NCBI GenBank assembly: GCA_014841595.1 | Contig: JACYUE010000001.1 | Coordinates: 66,193-130,192, forward strand | Direction of reading: 5' to 3' | Origin: Oxalobacteraceae sp. CFBP 8761 | GTDB lineage: Bacteria > Pseudomonadota > Gammaproteobacteria > Burkholderiales > Burkholderiaceae_D | Length of the DNA: 64,000 bases | In this document: positions 1 through 11,790 of the stretch, one piece after another | Numbering within the stretch: the stretch's first letter is position 1 | Layout: each line of letters starts with the position of its first letter | Made by a program: the position numbers and the translations under genes | The notes under the pieces: model-generated | The model's input: the letters and a program-made list of their open reading frames with translations, nothing else | Databases searched by the model: none | Told to the model about the DNA's origin: nothing

Positions 1-1125
<1,125 letters not shown>

Positions 1126-1231
1126 GCGCTTTGGTCTGGTTGGGAAGGGATATTCATGGACTCCGGAGAGTGTCCGTGAGTATGGTTAATCCGCTATCGG
1201 ATCGTCAACCTGTATTTCAGCCACACCAATG

Positions 1232-1260
1232 AAAAAGCCCGCGCCTGTCCCGGCGCGGGC
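1232..1260 (-). terminator. Rho-independent terminator of the cardiolipin-synthase-like gene
   Basis: A perfect 9-bp GC stem (GCCCGCGCC at 1237-1245 with GGCGCGGGC at 1252-1260, 6-nt loop) is followed on the minus strand by five Ts (AAAAA at 1232-1236 on the plus strand). It lies 29 nt past the stop of the 1289-2566 gene. Confidence 0.85.
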
Positions 1261-1288
1261 TCCTTTGCAACGGTGCCTGCAACGGCGC

Positions 1289-2566
1289 TTACAACTGCGC
1301 CTCGAACAACGACGCGAACCAGGTGCTCACGTGTTCCCACCATGGCCGCTTGGCGAGGGCATGCGGTGTTACCGGCTTGGCCAGCTTCCAGTCGGCGTCA
1401 AAGACGTCCGTCATCTGCGTCGCAAACCCGGCATCGAGCACGTTCAGGTTGGCCTCGTCATTGATACTGAACGAGCGGTTGTCGAAGTTGGTCGAGCCCA
1501 CCGACACCAGCAGCTTGTCGACGATCAGCGTTTTGACGTGGTACATCGTCGGCTGGTATTCCGAGATATGCACCCCGGCCGCCAGCAACTCGGGCCAGCG
1601 ATCGCGCGAGGCGGCCCGCACGAGATCCGAATCGATGATGTGGCCCGGCGTGATCAGGCGTACCTTCACGCCGCGCTTGGCAGCGGCGATCAGTGTGCGT
1701 ACCGTCAGTTCATCCGGCACGAAATACGAGGCCGACAAATCGATCGTCTCGCGCGCCGACGTGATCGCCATCAGGTACATCAGGTGCATGCTCTCGCTGC
1801 CGCCCGTGGGCGAGCTGGAGAACATCTGCGCCGGCATCGTGCCCTTCGCCTGCAGCGGCGGGAAGTATGCCGGGCCATCGAGCACGACGCCCGTGGCCTT
1901 GGTCCAGTTGTCATTGAACACGGCCTGCATCTGCCCGACGACCGGGCCTTCGACGCGGAAGTGGCTGTCGCGCCAGTGGTCTTCGTCCTGCGCGTTGCCG
2001 CGCCATTGGTCGGCAATGCCCACGCCGCCCGTGAAACCGACCAAACCGTCGACGATCAGCAGCTTGCGGTGGGTGCGGTTGTTCATGCGCGCCAGCTTCC
2101 ACCAGACGGGCTTGTGATAGCGCTGTACCTGCACGCCGGCCGCCTTCATCTTGTCGACCTGGGCATTGTCCATCTTCATGCTGCCCATGAAGTCGAGCAT
2201 CACGTGCACTTTCACGCCAGCGCGCGCGCGCTCGGCCAGGGCTTCAGAAAACTCGGTGCCGATCGATTCGGACCAGTAGATATAGGTTTCCAGCGTGATG
2301 GTCTTTTTCGCCCCGCGAATGGCCTCGAGCATCGCCGGGAAAATCTGGTCGCCATTGAGCAGCGCGTCGACCTGGTTGCCTTCGATGATCGGCGGACCCA
2401 GCAAGACGCCAAGCGAGCGGCGGAACTGCGGATCGGCCGTGTCGTACTGCCGTGTCAGTTGCCGTTCGATCTGTTTTTCGCCCGGCATGAAATTCAATGC
2501 GAGCACCCCCAGCACGAGGGTGGCGGCCACTGTCAGCAACAGCGTCCAGAACTTTTTTGAGCTCAT
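1289..2566 (-). CDS. Cardiolipin synthase-like phospholipase D family protein
   Basis: A 425-residue membrane-anchored PLD-superfamily enzyme, probably transferring phosphatidyl groups to make cardiolipin. An N-terminal hydrophobic segment (about residues 7-26) is followed by two HKD half-sites: HRKLLIVD near residue 166 and HVKTLIVD near residue 343. The sequences around each, GLVGFTGGVGIADQWRG and VSVGSTNFDNRSFSINDEAN, are typical of bacterial Cls enzymes. I chose the start at 2566 (MSSKKFWTLLL) over an ATG 36 nt upstream because the longer form would begin beside the terminator of the preceding gene. A single N-terminal membrane segment resembles ClsB/ClsC-type proteins more than ClsA. Substrate specificity cannot be read from the sequence. 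Confidence 0.87.
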   Translation of the reverse strand: MSSKKFWTLLLTVAATLVLGVLALNFMPGEKQIERQLTRQYDTADPQFRRSLGVLLGPPIIEGNQVDALLNGDQIFPAMLEAIRGAKKTITLETYIYWSESIGTEFSEALAERARAGVKVHVMLDFMGSMKMDNAQVDKMKAAGVQVQRYHKPVWWKLARMNNRTHRKLLIVDGLVGFTGGVGIADQWRGNAQDEDHWRDSHFRVEGPVVGQMQAVFNDNWTKATGVVLDGPAYFPPLQAKGTMPAQMFSSSPTGGSESMHLMYLMAITSARETIDLSASYFVPDELTVRTLIAAAKRGVKVRLITPGHIIDSDLVRAASRDRWPELLAAGVHISEYQPTMYHVKTLIVDKLLVSVGSTNFDNRSFSINDEANLNVLDAGFATQMTDVFDADWKLAKPVTPHALAKRPWWEHVSTWFASLFEAQL

Positions 2567-2583
2567 CAGTAAAATCGCAGAGG

Positions 2584-2616
2584 AAAAAAAACCAACGCAC
2601 AAGGCGTTGGTTTTTT
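2584..2616 (-). terminator. Terminator after the GlsB-type gene
   Basis: An 8-bp perfect stem (ACCAACGC 2591-2598, GCGTTGGT 2604-2611) with a 5-nt loop is flanked by A7 on the left and T6 on the right, so it could work in both directions. In the minus direction it follows the 2637-2906 gene and precedes the cardiolipin-synthase-like gene. Confidence 0.8.
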
Positions 2617-2636
2617 ATGGGTGGCGAACCACCATA

Positions 2637-2906
2637 TTAGCGAACGCGACCGCGACGCAGCAGATTCACGATTGCCAGCAGGATGACTGCACCCAGGAAC
2701 GACACCAGGAGCGAAGCAACACTGAAGTCGTCGGAATTGATGGTGCCGGTACCGAACAGTGGCGAGAGCAACCAGCCGCCCAGGAAGGCGCCGATGATAC
2801 CGACCACAACGTTCAGGATGATGCCTTGCTCGGCATCGGTTTTCATGACCATGCTGGCCAGCCAACCCAGAATACCGCCAACGACGATCCAGATAATGAA
2901 TAACAT
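2637..2906 (-). CDS. GlsB/YeaQ/YmgE family small membrane stress protein
   Basis: An 89-residue, almost entirely hydrophobic protein of the transglycosylase-associated (GlsB/YeaQ/YmgE) family. Three transmembrane helices are visible: IIWIVVGGILGWLASMV, a central glycine-rich helix (NVVVGIIGAFLGGWLL) and a C-terminal helix (LVSFLGAVILLAIVNLL), ending in RRGRVR. These proteins are found in the inner membrane and are often induced by general or acid stress; no enzymatic activity is established. A strong Shine-Dalgarno (GAGGAAG) precedes the start. It is divergent from another stress-type gene at 3187. Confidence 0.88.
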   Translation of the reverse strand: MLFIIWIVVGGILGWLASMVMKTDAEQGIILNVVVGIIGAFLGGWLLSPLFGTGTINSDDFSVASLLVSFLGAVILLAIVNLLRRGRVR

Positions 2907-3186
2907 GGTGCTTCCTCCTCAAGTAAAAAGACAGATCCCCAGGGCCAACGAATGCCGTGACCATGTGAAAAATTTTAAAGACGCTACAAAGGCGGGTCGG
3001 TGCGGCAGCGTACCTTCGATGACGAATTTGCATCATGATGAAAATTCTTTGCGGCAAGATGCTGTCAGTCATCCGAGCGTGCGTCATCGAACAGAGCCGG
3101 AACACGCCCAGGCCTAAGGTGAAGGTCCTTGGCAGCAACAGCTCATCCGTAGCCGGCTGCCGAAACCAACCAGCAAAGGATTCATC
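2907..3186. other. Intergenic region between two divergent stress-type genes
   Basis: These 280 bases separate the GlsB-type gene (minus) from the glycine-zipper protein gene (plus). I see no convincing coding sequence. Both promoters must lie here. The stretch is less GC-rich in its middle (around 2960-2985 and 3030-3055) than the flanking genes. An AAAGGA Shine-Dalgarno sits just upstream of 3187. Confidence 0.5.
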
Positions 3187-4509
3187 ATGAGCAGCTTCGA
3201 TACCACCCGCACCACGGATAACCAGCGCATGGTCACTGGCCTGTTCCCTGACCGCGCCAGCGCCGAGCGTGCGTATGGCACCGTGTCCGAGCGCGGCTAT
3301 AACCGCGATGACGTCAACCTGATGATGTCCGATTCCACCCGTCAAACCCACTTCGCCGACACGGACACCGAACTGGGCACCAAGGCGGCTGAAGGCGCGG
3401 GCATTGGCGCCGGTATCGGCGGCACCATCGGCGCCGTGCTGGCCGGTATCGCAGCAGTGGGCACCACGCTGGTGCTGCCAGGCCTGGGCCTGGTCGTCGC
3501 AGGTCCTCTGGCAGCGGCGCTGGCCGGCGCCGGTGCGGGTGGTATCACCGGTGGCCTGATCGGCGCGCTGATCGGTGCCGGCATCCCTGAAGAACGCGCA
3601 CAGCACTATGAAGACGGCATCAAGGGCGGCGGCATCCTGCTGGGCGTGAATGCACGCTCGGATGAAGATGCAGCGCACATCCACAAATCGTGGACCGAAC
3701 AGGGCGGCTCGCACGTTCTGGGCGCTGGCCTGGGCGTGGCAGGCGGCGCAGCACTGGGCGCGACCGTCGGCACCGTCGCCGGTCCGATCGGCATGGCAGC
3801 AGGCGCGGTTGTCGGCGGCATCGCTGGCGGCATTGCTGGCCAGGGCGCAGCTGAAGTCGTCAATCCAAAAGCCAACGACGACCTGTCCGAGCACCATCTG
3901 GCCAAGGGCGTGGGCGCAGGTTCGGGCGCAGCAGCGGGCGCACTGGTGGGTGCTGTCGGTGGTCCGATCGGCATGGCAGCAGGCGCTGTCGTCGGCGGCC
4001 TGGCAGGCGGTGCAGCCGGCCGTGGCGCGGGCGAAGTGGTCAATCCAAAAGCGACCGATGAACTGAGCGACCATAACCTGGCGCAAGGCGTCGGTGCTGG
4101 TGGCGGCGCGACGGTAGGCGCCGTGATCGGTGCAGCAGCCGGCCCACTGGGCGTGGCGGCAGGCGCAGCGATCGGCGGCATGGTCGGCGGCGCAGCAGGC
4201 AAGGGCGTGGGCCACGTGGTCAATCCAAAGGCCGAGAATGACTACTGGCGCAACGAGTACCAGACCCAGCCTTACTACACGCCAGGCTACACGTATGACG
4301 ACTACGAGCCAGCCTATGCACTGGGCTACAACAACTACGACAAGTACGACGGCGGCTACGATGCCAACGAAGGTCGTCTGTCGACCGAGTGGGACCGCTC
4401 GAAAGGCAATTCGCGCCTGAGCTGGGACCAGGCCAAGTCGGCCACCCGCGCCGGCTGGCACCGTGTCGAGCGCGCGATCCCGGGCGACTTCGACCGTGAT
4501 GGCCGTTAA
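3187..4509 (+). CDS. YflT-domain stress protein with three glycine-zipper repeats
   Basis: A 440-residue protein of unknown function. Residues 15-55 (MVTGLFPDRASAERAY and following) resemble the general stress protein 17M/YflT domain. Residues 65-140 form a Gly/Ala-rich hydrophobic region. Three glycine-zipper modules follow, each ending in VVNPKA with the Asn at residues 226, 286 and 346, an exact 60-residue (180-nt) period. The C-terminus is Tyr-rich (380-410 region: YYTPGYTYDDY, NNYDKYDGGYD) and ends in a charged tail (SRLSWDQAKSATRAGWHRVERAIPGDFDRDGR begins near 405). Glycine zippers pack membrane helices or form pores, so membrane association is likely. I see no signal peptide. It is followed by a strong terminator. 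Confidence 0.75.
   Translation: MSSFDTTRTTDNQRMVTGLFPDRASAERAYGTVSERGYNRDDVNLMMSDSTRQTHFADTDTELGTKAAEGAGIGAGIGGTIGAVLAGIAAVGTTLVLPGLGLVVAGPLAAALAGAGAGGITGGLIGALIGAGIPEERAQHYEDGIKGGGILLGVNARSDEDAAHIHKSWTEQGGSHVLGAGLGVAGGAALGATVGTVAGPIGMAAGAVVGGIAGGIAGQGAAEVVNPKANDDLSEHHLAKGVGAGSGAAAGALVGAVGGPIGMAAGAVVGGLAGGAAGRGAGEVVNPKATDELSDHNLAQGVGAGGGATVGAVIGAAAGPLGVAAGAAIGGMVGGAAGKGVGHVVNPKAENDYWRNEYQTQPYYTPGYTYDDYEPAYALGYNNYDKYDGGYDANEGRLSTEWDRSKGNSRLSWDQAKSATRAGWHRVERAIPGDFDRDGR
3715..4233 (+). repeat. Three in-frame 180-nt tandem repeats coding glycine-zipper modules
   Basis: The AATCCAAA segment coding NPK recurs at 3862, 4042 and 4222, exactly 180 nt apart. A longer match (GGTCCGATCGGCATGGCAGC) recurs at 3781 and 3961. 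The similarity at DNA level suggests fairly recent internal duplication rather than only protein-level constraint. Confidence 0.85.
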
Positions 4510-4560
4510 TTTGCACTGAGCAGCACTGAGCTGCACTGATTCGTCAGCGCGCTGATCAAA

Positions 4561-4597
4561 AAAAATCCCCGCCGGTGCGAACCGGCGGGGATTTTTC
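4561..4597. terminator. Bidirectional terminator between convergent genes
   Basis: A perfect 12-bp stem (ATCCCCGCCGGT 4565-4576, ACCGGCGGGGAT 4581-4592) with a GCGA tetraloop is flanked by an A-run and a T-run. It lies between the plus-strand gene ending at 4509 and the minus-strand yceI ending at 4612. Confidence 0.93.
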
Positions 4598-4611
4598 ATG
4601 GTCGAACCAGA

Positions 4612-5181
4612 TTACTTTTTCACTGCTTCAACCTGGATTGCCAGCTTCACTTCCGGCGAGAAGTTCGGCAGGCCGAAGCTGATGCCGAAGTCGTCGCGCT
4701 TGAAGGTGCCGGTCACGTCCGCGCCGCATGCTTCTTTCTTGAGCATCGGGTGCATGATGCATTTGAACTTGTTGATCTGCAGGGTCAGTGGCTTGGTCAC
4801 GCCGTGCAGGGTCAGTTCGCCGTCGACCGAGGTCGGCACGTCGCCCGTGAACTTGATCGCCTTCGACTTGAAGGTGGCGGTCGGGTATTTGGCAGCATCA
4901 AAGATGTCCGGCTTTTTCGCGTGCTCGTTCATCTTTTCGTGGCCGAAATCGATGCTGTTGATGTCGACAGTGATGTCCAGCGAGCCGGTCTTGGCTTCGC
5001 GGTCGATGGTGACGCTGCCGCTCGACTTGTTGAACTTGCCGCGCCATACCGACAGGCCCATGTGGTCGGCTTCGAAGCTTGGGTAGGTGTGGTTCGGCTC
5101 GATGTCGTACGTGACTGGCGCGGCGAAGGCCGACGTGGCGGCAAAGGCGGCGGCGGCTGCGATCAGGTGCTTGATGTTCAT
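4612..5181 (-). CDS. YceI family periplasmic protein (copy 1)
   Basis: A 189-residue secreted YceI-family lipocalin-like protein; the family binds isoprenoid or polyprenyl-type lipids in the periplasm. The start at 5181 ([20 protein letters not shown]) gives a clean signal peptide with an AGGA Shine-Dalgarno upstream; longer in-frame starts lack one. The mature part begins [30 protein letters not shown], followed by the conserved [19 protein letters not shown] block and [18 protein letters not shown]. It is the last gene of a cytochrome b561-yceI-yceI set, separated from the upstream yceI by a 146-nt spacer with a double-hairpin repeat. Two cysteines (KCIMHP and EACGAD) could form a disulfide. 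Confidence 0.92.
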   Translation of the reverse strand: MNIKHLIAAAAAFAATSAFAAPVTYDIEPNHTYPSFEADHMGLSVWRGKFNKSSGSVTIDREAKTGSLDITVDINSIDFGHEKMNEHAKKPDIFDAAKYPTATFKSKAIKFTGDVPTSVDGELTLHGVTKPLTLQINKFKCIMHPMLKKEACGADVTGTFKRDDFGISFGLPNFSPEVKLAIQVEAVKK

Positions 5182-5227
5182 GGCTGCAATTCCTGTAAAA
5201 AAGTTAAAAGGACGGTTTGTTTTTCTG

Positions 5228-5312
5228 CGTAGGGTGGGCGTTTGTGCCGCCCACGCGTTCAAACTGATCAAGCTTCGTTGAACGCGTGGACGGGAAACCC
5301 GTCCACCCTACG
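5228..5312. repeat. REP-like palindromic element with two nested hairpins
   Basis: The outer arms CGTAGGGTGG (5228-5237) and CCACCCTACG (5303-5312) are perfect inverted repeats, as are the inner arms CCACGCGTTCAA (5251-5262) and TTGAACGCGTGG (5278-5289). Each half can also fold alone: GTGGGCG/CGCCCAC (5234-5240/5248-5254), and GTGGACGGG/CCCGTCCAC (5286-5294/5298-5306) with an AAA loop. This is the layout of a bacterial interspersed repeat made of two REP-like units. It sits between two co-directional yceI genes and may limit readthrough or protect mRNA. Confidence 0.75.
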
Positions 5313-5327
5313 TGGTGGTGAAACAGT

Positions 5328-5900
5328 TTATTTTGCTGCAGTAGCTGGTGCTGCGGTAACGCGAAACTTGATGACAACTTCATCGGCGACCATGCTCGTG
5401 TCTTTCCACTCGCCTTCGCCGATATTGAACGCCAGACGCTTGATTGGCAACTGGCCTTCGAACACGGTTTTCGCACCGGCCGCCTTGACCGTCAGCGGGA
5501 ACGTGACATTGGCGCTCTTGCCTTTCAGGGTCAGCTTGCCCGACACCGTCAGCTTGCCGGCGCCGGCCGGTGCGATGCTGGTCGAGACGAAGGTGGCCTT
5601 CGGAAATTGCACCGAATTGAACCATTCTTTCTTGGCCACTTCCTTGTTGTACATGGCGTCGCCGATATCGAAGCTGGCCGTCGTGATCTCGACGCTGGCG
5701 CTCGCCGCCGCCGGCTTGGCGGCGTCGTAATCGATCTGCGCCGCGAACGTGCGAAACGGTGCTTCCACCGGCACGTTCATCTGCTTGAAGACAGCCGAGA
5801 CGCCGCTGGCTGCCAGGTCGGTCTTGAGTGGCGCGGCCTGCACGGCAGCGACGCTGCCGGCAACCAGGCTCGCCAGCAGCAGGGCCTTGATGGAATTCAT
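5328..5900 (-). CDS. YceI family periplasmic protein (copy 2)
   Basis: A 190-residue YceI-like secreted protein. The start at 5900 (MNSIKALLLASLVAGSVAAVQA) is a signal peptide and overlaps the cytochrome b561 stop by ATGA, so translation is probably coupled. The mature protein shows the YceI core: FAAQIDYDAAKPAAASASVEI, NSVQFPKATFVSTSI, KLTVSGKLTLKGKSANVTFPL. It is more divergent from the family consensus than copy 1. Pairing with a b561-type membrane cytochrome is a recurring arrangement and suggests a shared periplasmic redox or lipid-carrier role, but that role is not established. Confidence 0.88.
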   Translation of the reverse strand: MNSIKALLLASLVAGSVAAVQAAPLKTDLAASGVSAVFKQMNVPVEAPFRTFAAQIDYDAAKPAAASASVEITTASFDIGDAMYNKEVAKKEWFNSVQFPKATFVSTSIAPAGAGKLTVSGKLTLKGKSANVTFPLTVKAAGAKTVFEGQLPIKRLAFNIGEGEWKDTSMVADEVVIKFRVTAAPATAAK

Positions 5901-6445
5901 GATTTTTCCTTCGGGGTAGGGATGGGGAGCATGCGCTGCATGATGCCGTCGCGGTCGATGAGCAGGTGCTTGAGCGCGGCAAGCACGTGCAGCGCCACCA
6001 GGCCGGCCAGCAGCATATTGAGCCAGTAGTGCAGGCCGCGCAGCGTCTCGCGCAGCACCGGGTCGGGGCCGATCAGCACCGGCAGCGGGAACTTGCTGAA
6101 ATAGACGACCGGGTAGCCGGCCGCCAGGCTGAAGAAATAACCGGACAGCGGCACGGCGAACATCAGCACATACAGCGCCAGATGCAGGCCGTGGGCGGCG
6201 CCATGCTGCCAGCGCGGCAACCCGGCAGGATACGCAGGTGGCTTGTTGAACAGGCGCCATAACAGGCGCAGCGCGGCCAGCGCCAGGATCGTCACGCCGG
6301 CCCACTTGTGCCAGCTCGTGTAGCGCAGCTTGGCCATGCTGATGCCCTGGATGTCGGTCATCACGAGGCCAAGGGTAAAGGTACCGATGATCGCGATGGC
6401 CATCAGCCAGTGCAGCACGATCGCTGGAATCGAATAGCGGCGCAT
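5897..6445 (-). CDS. Cytochrome b561 family membrane protein
   Basis: A 182-residue di-heme b561 (CybB-like) inner-membrane protein, expected to move electrons between quinol and periplasmic acceptors. Four helices are recognisable with the heme-ligand histidines in place: IPAIVLHWLMAIAIIGTF (helix 1), YTSWHKWAGVTILALAALRLLWR (begins near residue 42), HGLHLALYVLMFAVPLSGYFF, and LHYWLNMLLAGLVALHVLAALKHLL. The length is typical. It is the first gene of the operon with two yceI genes and is divergent from the TonB receptor at 6594. Confidence 0.92.
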   Translation of the reverse strand: MRRYSIPAIVLHWLMAIAIIGTFTLGLVMTDIQGISMAKLRYTSWHKWAGVTILALAALRLLWRLFNKPPAYPAGLPRWQHGAAHGLHLALYVLMFAVPLSGYFFSLAAGYPVVYFSKFPLPVLIGPDPVLRETLRGLHYWLNMLLAGLVALHVLAALKHLLIDRDGIMQRMLPIPTPKEKS

Positions 6446-6593
6446 TTTTCTTATAAGTAATTAGTACGGGCTAGAACTAACTCACTATAGCAAAAAAGGC
6501 CGTCGTGGTGTTGACACGCTTTTTCACGTCCGACAAACCACACGGGATTGCAAAAGATACACCACCACGTTCTGCCGAATGTAATATCTGGTA

Positions 6594-8576
6594 ATGAGCG
6601 CATTCATACCCTGCATGCCGTTTGCTGCCAGCCCTCGTGTTGCTGCTGTCTGGGTTGCTCTTGTCTGCGCCGCGCCGGTTCTGGCGCTCGCGCATCGTCA
6701 GGCCAACCCTGTCGATCTGGCCGATCTGGCCGACCTGTCGATCGAGGAACTGGCCAATATCCAGGTGACGTCGGTCTCGAAGCGGCCCGAGCGTTTGCAG
6801 GACGCATCGGCGGCAGTCTTCGTCATCACCGCTGACGACATCCGCAGCTCCGGCGCCGATTCGCTGCCCGAGGTATTGCGTCTGGCGCCCAACCTGCATG
6901 TAGCGCGCATCAATGGCTATGCCTACTCGATCAGCGCGCGCGGCATGAACAGTGGGCCAAGCGTCTTGTCCAACAAGATCCTGGTGCTGATCGATGGCCG
7001 CTCGGTGTATACGCCGCTGTTTTCGGGCGTGTTCTGGGATGCGCAGGACGTGCTGCTCGAAGACATCGCGCGCATCGAGGTAGTCAGCGGACCGGGTGGC
7101 GTGATGTGGGGCCTGAACGCCGTCAGTGGCGTCATCAACATCAGCACGCGCTCGGCCCGCGATACGCAGGGCAGCATGCTGGCGCTGCACGGCGCCAGCG
7201 ATGGCGCGGCCGGCGCCGCGTTTCGCCAGGGTGGCACGAGCGATGGCGGCGTGGCCTGGCGCGCCTATGGCAAGGTCACGCGGCGCAGCGATAGCGAACG
7301 CATTGGTGACGGGCGCATCGACGACGGCCACCGGCGCGCGCTGGTGGGCGTGCGCGCCGACTGGGAGCAAGGGGCCGATGCCTTCTCGGTCATCGGCAAC
7401 GTCAATCGCGGGCGCCTCGACCAGCCGGCGCCCGGTGAACTGGCCACGCCGTTCGGCCCGTCCACATTTGGCCGCGTGCGCTCGGACGGTGCCAACCTGC
7501 TGGCGCGCTGGCAGCGCACGCTCGACGCGGGCGCCAGCGTGTCGCTGCAAGCCTTTCTCGACCATACGGTGCGCGAATCGCCGCCGCTGTTTGCCGAGCG
7601 CCTCACGACCGCTGACGTGCAGTTCCAGCACACGCTGGCCACGAAGGGCCGCCACGATCTCGTGTGGGGCGCCAACTACCGCAGCACGCGTGACCGGGCC
7701 ACCAACAGCCCCTGGGTCGCGTTTCTGCCGGCGCGCGCACTGCTGCGCTGGGGCAGCCTGTTCGTGCAGGATGAAATCCTGCTGAACGACGACTGGCGCC
7801 TGACGCTGGGCGGGCGCGTCGAATACAACCATTACACCGGCATCGAATGGCTGCCGAGCGCTCGCCTGTCGTGGCGCCTCTCGCCGCAGCACGCACTATG
7901 GGCATCGGCCGCGCGCACGGTGCGCTCGCCCGCGCGGCTGGACGTCGATGCCTGGGTCCCCGGCCAGCCGCCGTTCATCCTGCGCGGCGGGCCGCAGGTG
8001 CGCAGCGAAGTGGCACGCGTGCTCGAGCTGGGCTACCGTGGCCAGCCGGCGGCGGGGCTGTCGTACACGGTCGTGCTGTACCACCACGATTACGACCACC
8101 TGCGCGGACAGCAGATCGATCCCACTTTCAGTTATGCCGAGTTTGCCAGTCTGCTCAAAGGCAGCGCCAGCGGCATCGAAACCTGGGGCAGCTGGCAGGC
8201 ACTGCCGCGCTGGCGCCTGTCAGCCGGCTGGACGGCGCTGCACCAGCGCCTGGCCCTCAAACCCGGTGGCAACGACGTGATGGGCCTGAGCGCGGCGCGG
8301 CGCGACCCGTCCCATACGCTGCAACTGCGGTCGCACTACAACATCGACGATGCGCGCGAAATCGACGTCACGCTGCGCCGAACCGGCGAGATGCCGGCGT
8401 CGCGCATTGCGTCGTCAACGGCGCTCGATGCACGCTTCGGCTGGCGCTTGCGGCCGGGCCTGGTCCTGTCGGTGTATGGCGAGAACCTGAATAGCGGGCA
8501 CGCCGAATTCGGCTCGACCACGTATTGGGCAGAGTTCGAGCGGCGTGTGGGGGTGAAGGTCCGGTGGGATTACTGA
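6594..8576 (+). CDS. TonB-dependent outer-membrane receptor
   Basis: A 660-residue TonB-dependent receptor with signal peptide, plug and beta-barrel. After the signal peptide (cleavage near ALAHRQA) comes LADLSIEELANIQVTSVSKR, a motif common at the start of a receptor subgroup. The plug follows: DASAAVFVITADDIRSSGAD, LPEVLRLAPNLHVARIN, ILVLIDGRSVYTPLFSG, DIARIEVVSGPGGVMWGLNA and VSGVINISTRSA. The barrel ends in VKVRWDY with a terminal aromatic, as expected for BAM-dependent insertion. Transport substrate is unknown: the neighbours are housekeeping genes and I found no convincing Fur box upstream. It is on the short side for the family. Confidence 0.9.
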   Translation: MSAFIPCMPFAASPRVAAVWVALVCAAPVLALAHRQANPVDLADLADLSIEELANIQVTSVSKRPERLQDASAAVFVITADDIRSSGADSLPEVLRLAPNLHVARINGYAYSISARGMNSGPSVLSNKILVLIDGRSVYTPLFSGVFWDAQDVLLEDIARIEVVSGPGGVMWGLNAVSGVINISTRSARDTQGSMLALHGASDGAAGAAFRQGGTSDGGVAWRAYGKVTRRSDSERIGDGRIDDGHRRALVGVRADWEQGADAFSVIGNVNRGRLDQPAPGELATPFGPSTFGRVRSDGANLLARWQRTLDAGASVSLQAFLDHTVRESPPLFAERLTTADVQFQHTLATKGRHDLVWGANYRSTRDRATNSPWVAFLPARALLRWGSLFVQDEILLNDDWRLTLGGRVEYNHYTGIEWLPSARLSWRLSPQHALWASAARTVRSPARLDVDAWVPGQPPFILRGGPQVRSEVARVLELGYRGQPAAGLSYTVVLYHHDYDHLRGQQIDPTFSYAEFASLLKGSASGIETWGSWQALPRWRLSAGWTALHQRLALKPGGNDVMGLSAARRDPSHTLQLRSHYNIDDAREIDVTLRRTGEMPASRIASSTALDARFGWRLRPGLVLSVYGENLNSGHAEFGSTTYWAEFERRVGVKVRWDY

Positions 8577-8612
8577 CGCGCCGGGGCCGGCGCATCATGA
8601 ATGCAGATGCAT

Positions 8613-8642
8613 GCACGATGCCGCCGTGTGGCGGCATCGTGC
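8613..8642. terminator. Perfect hairpin between convergent TonB-receptor and purB genes
   Basis: A 13-bp perfect stem (GCACGATGCCGCC 8613-8625, GGCGGCATCGTGC 8630-8642) with a GTGT loop lies between the receptor stop (8576) and the purB stop (8649). There is no T-run on either side, so intrinsic termination is likely but unproven. Confidence 0.55.
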
Positions 8643-8648
8643 GCAACA

Positions 8649-10799
<2,151 letters not shown>

Positions 10800-10803
<4 letters not shown>

Positions 10804-11735
10804 TGGACAACAACCTGTCCACGACAGTCATCTTCGGCGAAGCGCTCGTCGACGATTTCAACAACGAGCAGATCGTCGGCGGTGCGCCGTTCAATGTGGC
10901 GCGCCACCTGTCCGCCTTCATGGCGCCATGCCTGGCGATCACGCGCATTGGCGACGACCGCAGCGGCCAGCTGGTACGTGCCGAATTTGAACGCTTCGCG
11001 ATGAGCGACGCCGGGCTGCAGGTCGATCCGATCGAAGAGACCGGCCGCGTGCTGGTCGAGCGCGGCCCGCGCGGCCACCGCTTCACGATCCTGCCGCACC
11101 AGGCCTACGACTTCATCGACGCCGCCACTGCCGGCGCCGCGCTGGCGGGCGTACAGCCGGCCATGGTCTATTTCGGCATGCTGGCCCAGCGCAATGCGCA
11201 GTCGCGCGCCGCGTTGACGGCGGTGCTGGCGGCCAGCAGCGCGCCACGCTTTCTCGACCTGAACCTGCGCGATGGCCAGTACGACGAGCGCGGCGTGGCC
11301 TGCTCGCTGGACGCGGCCAACATCGTCAAGGTCAATGAAGAAGAATTGCAGGCGCTGTTCGGCTGGTATTGCCAGATCCAACCCGATGCCCCGGCGCTGT
11401 CCGCCGACGAAGTGCGTGCGTCATGCCAGGCCTTGCTGACGATGTTTTCGCTCGACGCGCTGATCGTGACGCTGGGCCACCGCGGTTCGGTGTACTTCGG
11501 CAGCGATGGCAGCGCGCTCAAGAACCACGACACGCCGGCGCCGCCATTCGTCATCGACACCGTGGGGGCGGGCGACGCCTTCTCGGCCATTTTCCTGCTC
11601 GGTAGGGCGCGCGGCTGGCCGCTGGACGTCACGCTCGCGCGCGCGAACGAATTCGCCGGTGCGATCTGCGCGATACCGGGTGCGGTGCCAAGGGATATGG
11701 GGTTCTACGACAAGTGGATGACGCGCTGGCGCTGA
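10800..11735 (+). CDS. PfkB family carbohydrate kinase
   Basis: A 311-residue ribokinase-fold kinase. Signature regions: GEALVDDFNNEQIVGGAPFN near the start (substrate-binding GG pair), and the C-terminal DTVGAGDAFSAIFLLG with the anion hole and catalytic Asp. The substrate (fructose, ribose, or another sugar) cannot be deduced. The gene opens ATGATG, so starts at 10800 and 10803 are both possible; the first overlaps the GST stop by four bases. An imperfect hairpin follows. Confidence 0.87.
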
Positions 11736-11758
11736 TGGTGGGCGCTGGCGGCTGAGAC

Positions 11759-11783
11759 GCCGGACTCCCGCGGGGAATCCGGC
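11759..11783. terminator. Hairpin between convergent kinase and bacterioferritin genes
   Basis: An 11-bp stem with one mismatch (GCCGGACTCCC 11759-11769, GGGAATCCGGC 11773-11783) around a GCG loop lies between the kinase stop (11735) and the bfr stop (11791). It lacks a clear T-run, so it is a candidate terminator only. Confidence 0.45.
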
Positions 11784-11790
11784 TGGTGGC

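Noticed and set aside
6446..6593. Fur box before the TonB receptor at 6594
   Set aside because: I looked for TGATAAT-n-ATTATCA-like sequence in the 148-nt gap and found nothing with a reasonable match, so no iron-uptake role is claimed.
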